Shown here one piece after another: positions 24,728-33,610 of a stretch of DNA of 64,000 nt (positions are counted from its first letter, which is position 1; each line of letters starts with the position of its first letter). Source of the stretch: Desulfomicrobium sp. ZS1 (GTDB taxonomy: Bacteria; Desulfobacterota; Desulfovibrionia; Desulfovibrionales; Desulfomicrobiaceae); the NCBI RefSeq assembly GCF_024204645.1, contig NZ_CP100351.1, forward strand, positions 434,001-498,000. The letters are read 5' to 3'. Both the position numbers and the translations under genes were made by a program. The notes under the pieces were generated by a model. The model saw only the letters and a list, made by a program, of their open reading frames with translations. It was not told the DNA's origin and ran no database searches.

Positions 24728-25573
24728 ATGTCGTCTGATACCGGAATTGGATCCATCATGTGGAAGAAATGTTTCATGGCCAAGGTTGCGGTGCTGATTT
24801 TCGGCGCGATGTTTTTTGGTGGGACAGGGCTGGCCGGCGAGTACATCATCGGCGCAGGCGACAGCGTGCATGTCTTCGTGTGGGGTGAGCCGGATCTGAC
24901 GGTTCCCGCCCTTGTGCGTCCCGACGGTCGTATCTCTCTTCCCGGAGCCGGAGAGATCATGGCCGAGGGTTTGACTCCCGTGGCCTTGCAGAAGGAGATC
25001 GCCGATCGCCTTTCGGCCCTGGTCAAGGAGCCTATGGTTACGGTGTCCATGGTCGGCATCGAAAACAGTAAAGTTTATATCATCGGCGGTGGCGTCGTCA
25101 CGGGCGTTTATCCTTTGAAGCAGAAGACCTCGCTTCTGCATCTCCTGGCGGGCATGGATTTGGCCCGGGCCGATCTGCACGGGGCTCATGTCATGCGCGA
25201 CGGAGCCCGGATGGATCGGGATTTCGACCTTCTGCTGCGCAACGGGGACTTGAAGCAGGACCTTGTCCTGCGCCACAACGACATCATCGTTTTTCCGGCC
25301 CTGCCTGAACCGTATGTCTATGTCGTAGGTGCCGTGAACGTGCCCCAGGCCTTGCCTTACAAGGATGGAATGACGGTGCTCGACGCCCTGCTGGCGTGCG
25401 GAGGATTCAATAAATTCGCCAAGAAGAACGATACGGTCGTGGTCCGGCGGGAGAACGGGGCCGAGAAGCGGATCGAGGTCCGGGCCCAGGATCTGGCCGA
25501 GGGCCGTAATCTGTCTCAGAACGTAGTTTTGCGTCGCGGGGATTACATCATTGCCGCGGAAAGTTTTTTTTAA
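24728..25573 (+). CDS. Polysaccharide export protein, Wza-like, XrtA type
   Basis: This 281-aa protein has the polysaccharide export domain (EYIIGAGDSVHVFVWGEPDLTVPALVRPDGRISLPGAGEI at about 37-76) and then SLBB-type repeats (KVYIIGGGVVTGVYPL, YVYVVGAVNVPQALPYKDGMTVLDALL). It should form the periplasmic and outer-membrane part of the export channel. A hydrophobic signal segment at about 18-36 ends GLAG, but there is no lipobox cysteine, unlike classical Wza. GGGAGG precedes the ATG; a second in-frame ATG 10 codons on would give a shorter signal peptide. Confidence 0.9.
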   Translation: MSSDTGIGSIMWKKCFMAKVAVLIFGAMFFGGTGLAGEYIIGAGDSVHVFVWGEPDLTVPALVRPDGRISLPGAGEIMAEGLTPVALQKEIADRLSALVKEPMVTVSMVGIENSKVYIIGGGVVTGVYPLKQKTSLLHLLAGMDLARADLHGAHVMRDGARMDRDFDLLLRNGDLKQDLVLRHNDIIVFPALPEPYVYVVGAVNVPQALPYKDGMTVLDALLACGGFNKFAKKNDTVVVRRENGAEKRIEVRAQDLAEGRNLSQNVVLRRGDYIIAAESFF

Positions 25574-25594
25574 GCCGCAGGAGCGGAGCCACAC

Positions 25595-27064
25595 ATGAAT
25601 CATGAACTGTATCAGCAACTTGAAAGGTATGCGCGGATCTTGCTGCAGCGCAAGCGCGTTGTGGTCGTCGTGGCTCTGCTGGTCATGACCCTAGGCGTTA
25701 TAATCAGTTATGTCCTGCCCAAGAAATACGAGGCGCAATCCACGGTTTTCATTGAACAGAGCGTTATCAGTGAATTGGTCAAGGGCATTGCCACCACTCC
25801 GTCCATGGAGGCCAAGATCAAGGTTTTGACCGTGGCCATGCTCAGTCGGGATACACTCATCAAGGTGATGCGCATTCTGGATAAGGATGTCGAGTTTGCC
25901 TCCGCCATGGAACAGGAGGCATACATCAAGGATTTGCGGGAGCGCATCTCCATCAGACTGGATGAAAAGCGGGGAATCTTCTTCATCTCCTTTCAGGACA
26001 GCGACCCCCGCTATGCCCGCGATTTCGTCAACACCATCACGCAAGTCTACATCGAGTCGAACACTGCCTCCAAGCGGGACGAGTCCCTGGAAGCGACCCG
26101 CTTTTTATCCGAGCAGATAGAGAGCTTCAAGAAGCGCCTCGACGCGGTGGAGGAGGAGATCAATCAGTACAGGGCCGAGCATGGCCTCCAGCTGGCGACG
26201 GACGAGACCACCATTCGTTTCGAGATCGCCGACGCCGAGAGAAAGCTGGAAGCCATTCGGGCGCGCAAGCTTGAGCTTGAGACCAAATTGCAGCTCATAC
26301 CCTCCGGGACGGGTCGGTCTACGCTCCTGTCCGATATGGAGCGCCAATTGGCAGCGCTTTTGACGGCCTATACGGATCAGCATCCAAAAGTCGTGCGGCT
26401 GCAGGGTCAGATCAGGGCGGTGAAAAGCAGTCCGTCGGGCGGTATGACCGGGAACTCGGGAGCAGCCGCCAAGACACTGGTTCAAGCCGAGATCGAGGCG
26501 GCCACGCTTCAGGAGCAGGCCCAGCTTGCGACCATCGAGGAAAAGACAGATCTTCTGCGCCGAATTCCCACGCTCCGCACGGGGCTGAACGAACTCTTGC
26601 GCAAGAAGGAAAACGAGACCCTGATCTACAGTCAGCTCGTGACCCGCTACGGCCAGTCGGAGGTTTCCAAACAAATGGAGATGGAAAACAAGTCCATGAA
26701 TTTTCGGGTCGTGGATCCGGCCGTATTGCCCGATATTGCGGTCAGTCCCCAGCGCGTGCCGATCATGCTTTTGTCGGCCCTTGCCGGCATCGGCATCGGC
26801 ATTGCCGCCATCATGGTGCCGTACTTTATGCGTGGATCGGTTGAGAGCCTTTCTGATCTGCGTGTTCTCAATCAGCGGGTGCTTGCCGTCCTGCCTGCCA
26901 TTCCCAAACCGAAGGAGGAGAGATTGCGTGTCAGGGGCGACCGTATTTTCCTGTCCGGCGCGGCGCTCTATTTTCTCCTGTTGGTGGCCATCGGCATTAT
27001 GGAAGCCTTGAACAAGTCACCCATCGACGCGCTGTTCGACCGCGCACGAGATTTTTGGCTGTAG
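25595..27064 (+). CDS. EPS chain-length determinant (Wzz/PCP) protein, XrtA type
   Basis: This 489-aa inner-membrane protein has a membrane helix near each end (about 25-44 and 449-466). Between them is a long periplasmic coiled-coil region (SEQIESFKKRLDAVEEEINQ, ADAERKLEAIRARKLELETK). A Pro-rich motif before an additional helix near 385-410 (VAVSPQRVPIMLL) is typical of Wzz proteins. It should set polymer length together with the separate tyrosine kinase encoded next. The kinase domain is not fused, as is usual in XrtA loci. Confidence 0.9.
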   Translation: MNHELYQQLERYARILLQRKRVVVVVALLVMTLGVIISYVLPKKYEAQSTVFIEQSVISELVKGIATTPSMEAKIKVLTVAMLSRDTLIKVMRILDKDVEFASAMEQEAYIKDLRERISIRLDEKRGIFFISFQDSDPRYARDFVNTITQVYIESNTASKRDESLEATRFLSEQIESFKKRLDAVEEEINQYRAEHGLQLATDETTIRFEIADAERKLEAIRARKLELETKLQLIPSGTGRSTLLSDMERQLAALLTAYTDQHPKVVRLQGQIRAVKSSPSGGMTGNSGAAAKTLVQAEIEAATLQEQAQLATIEEKTDLLRRIPTLRTGLNELLRKKENETLIYSQLVTRYGQSEVSKQMEMENKSMNFRVVDPAVLPDIAVSPQRVPIMLLSALAGIGIGIAAIMVPYFMRGSVESLSDLRVLNQRVLAVLPAIPKPKEERLRVRGDRIFLSGAALYFLLLVAIGIMEALNKSPIDALFDRARDFWL

Positions 27065-27100
27065 TTCCGCAACCTGCATACGAAAGGATACTTGAAACCA

Positions 27101-27901
27101 ATGAGCAGAATAGAGGAAGCGCTGGCCAAAGCGGCTGGAATGCAATCCGGATTGCATGGCAGGGGAAACAGGGACGCGGCGTCCGGCATTGCCCGGGTGC
27201 CCATGGGCGAGCCGACCAGCGTCGGCGGCGTCCGATTGGCCGAGGAGACCATGGTGGTCATCAACGCGCCTTTGTCGCCCATGGCGGAGGAGTATCGCAA
27301 GCTGAAGGAGGCGTTGGTCAAGATGACCAAGCGTGAGCGTTTCGACAACCTCATTGCCGTGACCAGTTCTACCGTGGGCGAGGGCAAGAGCATGACCGCG
27401 GTCAACCTGGCCGCAAGTCTTGCGGGTGAGTACGACCATACGGTTCTGCTCGTCGATGCCGATCTACGGCGGCCTGCCGTGCACAAGTACCTGGGCCTTG
27501 GCTCGTGCAAGGGACTTTCGGATTGTATGCGCGAGGGTCTGGACGTGGGTGAACTGCTGGTCAAGACGGGGATCGGCAAGCTCTCGGTCCTGCCTGCGGG
27601 CACGCCCACCCCAAATCCGGTGGAGCTGTTTTCTTCCGACGCCATGCGCAACCTGTTTCGGGAAATGAAGATACGTTACGGGGACCGCTACATCATAGTC
27701 GATACCCCGCCAGTGCTGCCTTTTGCCGAGACGCGGTCCATCGCGAGCATCGTCGATGGCGTGATTCTGGTCGTGAAGGAGGGGATGCCAAGCTTGGAGC
27801 AGATCGAGGAGGCCATCGACGCCCTGGATCAGAAGGTTTTGGGCATTGTCTACAACGGGGCGTATCTGCAAAGCAGGTCGTCCTACTATTACGCGGAGTA
27901 G
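27101..27901 (+). CDS. BY-type tyrosine autokinase, XrtA type
   Basis: This 266-aa cytoplasmic P-loop kinase has Walker A STVGEGKS (90-97), Walker A' LLVDADLRRP (116-125) and Walker B YIIVDTPP (197-204). A C-terminal tyrosine cluster YYY (262-264) is the autophosphorylation site. It should regulate polymerisation and export with the chain-length protein just upstream. The ATG at 27101 is preferred over the TTG at 27092; AAAGGA lies some 13 bases upstream, so the ribosome site is not ideal. Confidence 0.9.
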   Translation: MSRIEEALAKAAGMQSGLHGRGNRDAASGIARVPMGEPTSVGGVRLAEETMVVINAPLSPMAEEYRKLKEALVKMTKRERFDNLIAVTSSTVGEGKSMTAVNLAASLAGEYDHTVLLVDADLRRPAVHKYLGLGSCKGLSDCMREGLDVGELLVKTGIGKLSVLPAGTPTPNPVELFSSDAMRNLFREMKIRYGDRYIIVDTPPVLPFAETRSIASIVDGVILVVKEGMPSLEQIEEAIDALDQKVLGIVYNGAYLQSRSSYYYAE

Positions 27902-27909
27902 CTTGTCCC

Positions 27910-29097
27910 GTGTATACAGCATTCTTCGGATTACGTGAGAAACCCTTCGATCTTCTTCCCAACCCCGACTTTCTGTATCCGAGTCGGGCTCACAAGCGTG
28001 CGCTGACCTATCTGACGCATGGAATCAAGGAGCGGGCGGGGTTCATTCTGCTGACCGGCGAAGTGGGGTCCGGGAAGACTACCCTGATCCGCAACATGAT
28101 CCGGTCGCAGTTGCGGGACAGCGTCCTGGCCAAGGTGTTCAACACCCGTGTCGATTCCCTGCAGCTCCTTATGCAGATCAACGGTGATTTCGGGCTGGAT
28201 ACGGACGGGCGGGATAAGGCCACGTTGTTGCGGGAACTGAACGATTTCCTCATCGAGCAATATGCCCAGCGTCGTCAGGCCGTGCTGATCATCGACGAGG
28301 CCCAGAACCTGTCCGCCGAAATCCTGGAAGAAGTGCGCATGCTCTCGAACCTGGAGACGGATCGGGACAAGCTCCTGCAGATCATTCTCGTCGGCCAGCC
28401 GGAGCTGCGTGATATCCTGGCCCGGCCCGATCTTTTGCAGTTGCGCCAGCGTATTCAGATCAACTGTCATCTGCAGCCTCTGAGTGCGGCGGAGGTCCGT
28501 GAGTACATTCTTTTCCGCCTGGAGAAGGCCGGCAACAAGACGGCCCTGGTTTTTGACGATGATGCCGTGGAGGCCATTGCGACATACAGCCGCGGAATTC
28601 CTCGGCTTGTCAATATTCTGTGCGATTACATCATGATTGATGCCTTTTCCTCCCAGACCCGGAATATTGAGGGAAGCGTGATTCACGAACTGGCGGCGGA
28701 TTTGTCCTTCGAGGCGCAGTACTGGAATCCCGAGCCGCCTCAAAAACCGGAGGCCACCGCGGCGATCGCAGCGCCAGAAGAGAAACGGGACACCTATGAC
28801 GTGGCCCGGAATACGGCGGCGCAATCCAGGATATTGAGCGTCATCGGGTCCATGAACAAGCGTATCGAGGAACTGGAATTCATGCCTGTTTGGGATCATG
28901 CGGCCATGCTCGACATGCAGGAACGGGTAGATAGGCTGGAAAAGTCCCTGGAGACCAAAGTCCGGGAGCTGCGATCAATGCAGCAGCAACTGCGTAGTGA
29001 AATCGTGCAGCAGCTCGATCCCCTGCCGGTCGAGGTCACCGTCAAGAAACGCAACGGGGCCATGAGGAGCATCTGGAATTACTTGTGGGGGAACTGA
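27910..29097 (+). CDS. ExeA/GspA-like AAA ATPase, PEP-CTERM system associated
   Basis: This 395-aa protein begins MYTAFFGLREKPFDLLPNP like ExeA-type ATPases. Walker A GEVGSGKT is at 50-57 and Walker B VLIIDEAQNL near 118-127, with a conserved second region RQRIQINCHLQPLSAAEVREYI. The last 100 residues are a coiled coil (MNKRIEELEF, MLDMQERVDRLEKSLETKVRELRSMQQQ). Such ATPases are constant members of XrtA EPS loci and are thought to energise assembly. The start is GTG at 27910, 6 bases after the previous stop. Confidence 0.9.
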   Translation: MYTAFFGLREKPFDLLPNPDFLYPSRAHKRALTYLTHGIKERAGFILLTGEVGSGKTTLIRNMIRSQLRDSVLAKVFNTRVDSLQLLMQINGDFGLDTDGRDKATLLRELNDFLIEQYAQRRQAVLIIDEAQNLSAEILEEVRMLSNLETDRDKLLQIILVGQPELRDILARPDLLQLRQRIQINCHLQPLSAAEVREYILFRLEKAGNKTALVFDDDAVEAIATYSRGIPRLVNILCDYIMIDAFSSQTRNIEGSVIHELAADLSFEAQYWNPEPPQKPEATAAIAAPEEKRDTYDVARNTAAQSRILSVIGSMNKRIEELEFMPVWDHAAMLDMQERVDRLEKSLETKVRELRSMQQQLRSEIVQQLDPLPVEVTVKKRNGAMRSIWNYLWGN

Positions 29098-29159
29098 TTG
29101 AAACCGGCCTCGGGCGTAACGGGCCCTTTTAATTCCGAACTTCAACGTGAGACCGCACC

Positions 29160-30380
29160 ATGAAAAATTATCTGATCGCCGCCTTTTTGCTGATGATCGC
29201 CGTGTCCCCTGCTTGGGCAGATCCCGAGTGGAAGGCATCTTTAAGCGTGAGCGAAGAATACAACGACAACGTAAAGGAGGAACGTCACGGCGAAGAGGAT
29301 TTCGTGACCTCCGTCCGCCCCGGCTTGAGCTACAGACACGAAGGCGCGCGCACGCTGTTGGAGACGAGTTACAGGGGGACGTGGAATCATTACGCTGCCG
29401 GGAGCCGGGATCAGGAATTCAACCACGATGCCATGCTGCATGGCCTGCTGGATGCCTGGGAGGGATTTTTCTTTCTGGACCTGCGCGACACATATCGGCT
29501 GGTCAACGAGGACCGGACTCGCGGCGAAGTCGTGGAAGAGGACTCGACCGTCGACCAGCTGCAGCAGAACATCTTCACTTTTTCCCCCTACATTACCCCG
29601 CGTTTTGGGGAGCGCGCCCAGGCCAAGGTCGGCTACGCCTACAGCAATATCTGGTACGACGAGGATCGGGACTCCAAGAATATCCATCGGGGATTCGTGG
29701 ACGCGGAATATGAGTTTTCCGGGCAGACCGCCTTGCTCAGCGGTTACTCCTATACCCAGGAACTCTGGGAAGACGAGACTCTGGACCGCAACATCATCTA
29801 TCTCGGCGGCCGCTATGCGTACGCCGAAAACGGCATCGTGTACCTGAAGGCCGGCCCTCAGCATACTCGCTATCGGGATCGCGACACCAGCTCTTCAAGT
29901 CTGTTCTGGGACGCAGGGTTGGATCATGATTTCGGGACTGTGCTCCTGCATATGAACACGGGAGTCTCCTTTGAAGACGATCCGGACACGGGCGAGACCT
30001 ATGAGCGCAAGTTCGGCACCTTGCGGCTGACCAAGACTTGGTCCCGGACCACGGCCAGCGTGTATTCCACGTTGGAGGAATACGAAGACAGCAGCGATGA
30101 AGGCGAGGGCGGGGAGGAGGTGCGCAGAACGCTGCTCGGGATGAGCCTGTCTCATGAACTGAGTGAGCGCCTGACTGTCTCCATGGGGTTGATCCACGAT
30201 TTTCAGAACAGTTCGGATGACGACACGCGGCGTTGGTACGCAAATATCGGATTGAAATATGCCTTGAGCGAACGCTTGGGACTCGGCTGCTGGTACCGGT
30301 ACAAGGATTCCTCCTCGGACGACGAGGATGAGGATTATCAGGTGAACCGGGTCGGCGTGCAGCTCACGATGACTTTCTAG
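29160..30380 (+). CDS. PEP-CTERM system-associated outer-membrane beta-barrel protein
   Basis: This 406-aa protein has a signal peptide (1-20, ending AWA) and a barrel rich in alternating aromatic strands separated by acidic turns. It ends in TMTF, with the terminal phenylalanine expected of BAM substrates. SVSEEYNDNV near the mature N-terminus is typical of the TIGR03016-type family of these loci. It may be the outer-membrane pore for the EPS or a partner of the export protein. The long runs of Asp, Glu and Ser (for example SSDEGEGGEEV) would form surface or periplasmic loops. Confidence 0.85.
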   Translation: MKNYLIAAFLLMIAVSPAWADPEWKASLSVSEEYNDNVKEERHGEEDFVTSVRPGLSYRHEGARTLLETSYRGTWNHYAAGSRDQEFNHDAMLHGLLDAWEGFFFLDLRDTYRLVNEDRTRGEVVEEDSTVDQLQQNIFTFSPYITPRFGERAQAKVGYAYSNIWYDEDRDSKNIHRGFVDAEYEFSGQTALLSGYSYTQELWEDETLDRNIIYLGGRYAYAENGIVYLKAGPQHTRYRDRDTSSSSLFWDAGLDHDFGTVLLHMNTGVSFEDDPDTGETYERKFGTLRLTKTWSRTTASVYSTLEEYEDSSDEGEGGEEVRRTLLGMSLSHELSERLTVSMGLIHDFQNSSDDDTRRWYANIGLKYALSERLGLGCWYRYKDSSSDDEDEDYQVNRVGVQLTMTF

Positions 30381-30456
30381 CAGCACGGGAACGGGACAGG
30401 ACGATGATGACGGCAGAGGCTGCGGCACGAAGGCTTGTAACGGTGAATGGGGATGC

Positions 30457-31353
30457 ATGAAAAACGCCTTGACCATAGATGTGGAAGACTATTTTCAAGT
30501 CACGGCCTTTGACGGTGTTGTGAAGCGGCAGGACTGGGAAGTCTATCCGTCCCGGATCGAAAACAACACCCGGCGGGTGCTGGACTTGCTGGACGAATTT
30601 TCCCTGTCCGGCACATTCTTCGTCCTGGGCTGGGTGGCGGAGCATTATCCGGGCGTCGTACAGGCCATTGCAAACGGCGGTCACGAAGTGGCCTGCCACG
30701 GCTACGGGCATGAGCTCATCTACAACCTGCCGCCCCATGTTTTTCGCGCCGACGTGCGTAGGTGCAAGGATCTGCTCGAAGACCTGACCGGCGTCCCTGT
30801 TCTGGGCTACCGAGCCCCGAGCTATTCCATCACCAAGAAATCCATGTGGGCTCTGGACATCCTCATCGAGGAAGGCTTTGTCTACGATTCAAGTATCTTT
30901 CCCATTGTCCACGACAATTACGGCATTCCGGGCTCCCAGCGGTTCCCGTACGACATCGTTCGCCCCGGCGGTACCATCCGCGAATTTCCCCTGACCACCC
31001 TGGCGGTGAATTTCGCGGGCCGCAGGATTGTTCTGCCCATCGCCGGAGGCGGCTATCTGCGTCTTCTCCCAGCAGGAATTGTGCTGTGGGGTATGCGCAG
31101 CGTCAACACTACCGAGAAGCAGCCCGTGGTGCTCTATTTCCATCCCTGGGAATTGGACCCCGACCAGCCGCGCATCAAGGCTCGGCTCAGGTCCCGCTTT
31201 CGACACTATCTCAATCTGGACACGACGGAAGACAAGGTCCGCAGCCTCCTGGGCGAACTGCGTTTTGACACCATGGCCAGGGTGCTGGGGCTGGACGGGG
31301 AAAACGGCGATGAGAGCGCAGGCAGGATCGGCCTGGAGGCGCCGAAGCCATGA
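30457..31353 (+). CDS. Polysaccharide deacetylase, XrtA type
   Basis: This 298-aa NodB-fold enzyme has the metal-binding and catalytic motifs TIDVEDYF (6-13), CHGYGHE (near 79-85) and GYRAPSYS (near 112-119). It should remove acetyl groups from N-acetylated sugars of the EPS. Members sit in every XrtA locus in this position. There is no signal peptide, so it acts in the cytoplasm or is exported by another route. The stop overlaps the next start as ATGA. Confidence 0.9.
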   Translation: MKNALTIDVEDYFQVTAFDGVVKRQDWEVYPSRIENNTRRVLDLLDEFSLSGTFFVLGWVAEHYPGVVQAIANGGHEVACHGYGHELIYNLPPHVFRADVRRCKDLLEDLTGVPVLGYRAPSYSITKKSMWALDILIEEGFVYDSSIFPIVHDNYGIPGSQRFPYDIVRPGGTIREFPLTTLAVNFAGRRIVLPIAGGGYLRLLPAGIVLWGMRSVNTTEKQPVVLYFHPWELDPDQPRIKARLRSRFRHYLNLDTTEDKVRSLLGELRFDTMARVLGLDGENGDESAGRIGLEAPKP

Positions 31354-32378
31354 GCGTGTGCACGGAAACCTTTCAGGGCGCGGCAGGGGATTGGGATCGA
31401 TTCGTCGCATCCATGCCTTGCGCGGCGGGCTATTACAGTCATGCCTGGCGCGTTATTCTGGAGCGCAGTTTCGGGCATGAAACCCATTTTCTGGCTGCCA
31501 GGACAAACGGAGTCATGACCGGGGTCTTGCCGCTGGTGCACATGCGCAGCATCTTCGGCAATTTTTTGGTCTCCCTGCCCTTTGTCACTTACGGCGGGTT
31601 GCTTTGCAGGGATCAGGCCTCAAGCAAGGCCCTGCTGGAAGCCGCCGAGGACTTGCGTTCCCGGCTGGGGGCGCACCACGTGGAGCTGAGGCACACTTTG
31701 GCCGTGAATCCGGACCTGCCCGCCAGGCGGCATAAGGTGGCCATGGTGCTGGCTCTGGCTCAAAGCGAAGAGGAAATGTGGGCGGGTTTCAACGCCAAGG
31801 TCCGCAATCAGGTGCGCAAGGCGCAAAAAGCCGGCTTGGAGACGGTCTGGGGTGAGGAAGAATTGCTGGATGAATTCTACACCGTGTTCGCGCGCAACAT
31901 GCGGGATTTGGGCACCCCCGTGTATGCACGTTCATTTTTTGCCAACATCCTGGCCGGCCTGCCCGGCGTGACCCGGATCGTGCTGATTAGGAGGCAGGGC
32001 AAGCCCGTCGCCGCCGGGCTGCTTTACTGGCATGGCGAAACTCTGGAAATTCCCTGGGCCTCGTCCATCCGGGACTACAATTCTCTTTGTCCCAACAATC
32101 TCATGTACTGGGAGGCCATTCGCCATGCTTTGCGTCTGGGGCTGCGCCGGTTTGATCTCGGTCGCTCCTCCCTTGGCTCCGGGACGTTCAGATTCAAGGA
32201 GCAATGGGGGGCACGGCCTGAAATATTGCAGTGGCACTACCTGTTGTCTTCGGGAGCGAAGCTGCCGAATCTGAGCAACAGCAACCCAAAATTTTCCATG
32301 GCCATCAAACTGTGGCAACGCCTGCCCCTGGGTATGACCCGCACTCTCGGCCCCCTGATCGTACGGGACATCCCATGA
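31350..32378 (+). CDS. FemAB-family XrtA/PEP-CTERM system-associated protein
   Basis: This 342-aa protein has the double GNAT fold of FemAB/FemX enzymes: YYSHAWRVILERSFGHETHFL at the N-terminus, FNAKVRNQVRKAQKAGLE in the middle and RFDLGRSSLGSGTFRFKEQWGA near the end. FemAB proteins transfer amino acids from aminoacyl-tRNA to cell-wall precursors. In this setting an aminoacylation of the polysaccharide is likely but unproven. It is coupled to both neighbours by 4-base ATGA overlaps. Confidence 0.88.
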   Translation: MSVCTETFQGAAGDWDRFVASMPCAAGYYSHAWRVILERSFGHETHFLAARTNGVMTGVLPLVHMRSIFGNFLVSLPFVTYGGLLCRDQASSKALLEAAEDLRSRLGAHHVELRHTLAVNPDLPARRHKVAMVLALAQSEEEMWAGFNAKVRNQVRKAQKAGLETVWGEEELLDEFYTVFARNMRDLGTPVYARSFFANILAGLPGVTRIVLIRRQGKPVAAGLLYWHGETLEIPWASSIRDYNSLCPNNLMYWEAIRHALRLGLRRFDLGRSSLGSGTFRFKEQWGARPEILQWHYLLSSGAKLPNLSNSNPKFSMAIKLWQRLPLGMTRTLGPLIVRDIP

Positions 32379-33610
32379 GCGCCCCGTATTTGCGCATGCT
32401 GCCGCCGAGCGCCTCGCCGCTGCGTCCCGTCGATATCGCGGCCGGGATCAGGGCGTGGATGACCGGCCAAGGGGCGCAGTCCTTGCGGCGCGAAGTGAAA
32501 CAAAGATTTGGGGCAAGTCACGTCTTTTTTGCGACTTCCGGCCGGGCCGGGCTCTCGGCTTCGCTGCGGGCCATGCGCACGCTTTGCCCGCAGCGGGATC
32601 AGGTGCTTCTGCCCGCCTTCACCTCCTTTTCCGTGCCCTCGGCCGTGGTCAACGCCGGACTCAAGGTCGGTCTTTACGATCTCAGTCCCCGGACCCTGGC
32701 CCCGGATATGGTCAGCCTGGAAAAGGCCATGAACTGCAAGACCTTGTGCGTCGTGGCCTGTCATCTTTTCGGATATCCGTTGGATCTTGAGCCGTTGCGT
32801 GAACTGTGCCGTGTTCACGGCGCGTTTCTGCTGGACGACGCCGCGCAGGCCATGGGCGCGCAGGTAGGGGCAGAGCTGGTCGGGACCATGGGCGATGCGG
32901 GACTTTTTAGTCTGAGCCGGGGCAAGAACATCACCGCCGTGGACGGAGGGATCGTCCTCACCGACCGCGAGGACCTGGCGGATGCTTTTAGGGTTATGCC
33001 CGAGCTTTTTGCAGCGGGTAGCAGAATCCGGCCCGTTCGGAGCCTGGCTCTGGCCCTGGCGCTCATGGTCATGCTTCACCCCCGGACGTACTGGCTGCCC
33101 GCATCCCTGCCGTTTCTGGGGATCGGGGCCTCGGTTTTCGATCCGGATTTTCGCCTGGAATCTTTGGACGCGCTGCGGGCAGGCATAGGCCGCAGCGCCC
33201 TGGACCGGCTGGACGACTTGAATGCCGCTCGCCGGAGGACTGCCGCCTTGCTGTACGCAGGATTGCAGGAGGTGCCTGGCGTACGCGTCGTGCAGCCGGC
33301 CGCCGGAACCGTGCCGGTGTATCTGCGTCTGCCGCTTCTGCCGCTTTCAGGAGCCTGGCCGGGGGGAGTCGCGCCTCAGGCGCAGGCGCTCGGCGTAGTC
33401 CGTTCCTATCCCCTGGCCCTGCACCGCATTCCGAGGCTGGCGCCGTTTCTGGCGGTTCATGGCCGCTACCCAGTGTCCGAGATGCTGGCCAAAAATCTTT
33501 TGACGCTGCCCACACATGCGTTTGTGCAGGAAGCCGATGTGAACGCGATATGCGATGTTTTCAGGAAATTGAGCAAAAACCCTGGTGTGCTTCAGAAGGA
33601 GGCCGCATGA
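32375..33610 (+). CDS. DegT/DnrJ-type PLP aminotransferase
   Basis: This 411-aa protein has the fold-type I aminotransferase motifs of the DegT/EryC1 family: FFATSGRAGL near 51-60, PAFTSFS (80-86), FLLDDAAQAMGA (151-162) and SLSRGKNITAVDGG (179-192) with the PLP lysine K184. The family makes amino sugars from keto sugars. The active-site context is less canonical than in sugar enzymes, and a hydrophobic segment (about 208-235) interrupts it, so the true substrate may differ. The ATG at 32375 overlaps the previous stop; the frame is open upstream to 32231 but antiparallel to the FemAB coding phase. Confidence 0.82.
   Translation: MSAPYLRMLPPSASPLRPVDIAAGIRAWMTGQGAQSLRREVKQRFGASHVFFATSGRAGLSASLRAMRTLCPQRDQVLLPAFTSFSVPSAVVNAGLKVGLYDLSPRTLAPDMVSLEKAMNCKTLCVVACHLFGYPLDLEPLRELCRVHGAFLLDDAAQAMGAQVGAELVGTMGDAGLFSLSRGKNITAVDGGIVLTDREDLADAFRVMPELFAAGSRIRPVRSLALALALMVMLHPRTYWLPASLPFLGIGASVFDPDFRLESLDALRAGIGRSALDRLDDLNAARRRTAALLYAGLQEVPGVRVVQPAAGTVPVYLRLPLLPLSGAWPGGVAPQAQALGVVRSYPLALHRIPRLAPFLAVHGRYPVSEMLAKNLLTLPTHAFVQEADVNAICDVFRKLSKNPGVLQKEAA

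Noticed and set aside
29098-29159. GC-rich partial inverted repeat with TTTT between ATPase and outer-membrane protein genes
   Set aside because: Pairing is short and broken; not good enough to call a terminator inside the core operon.
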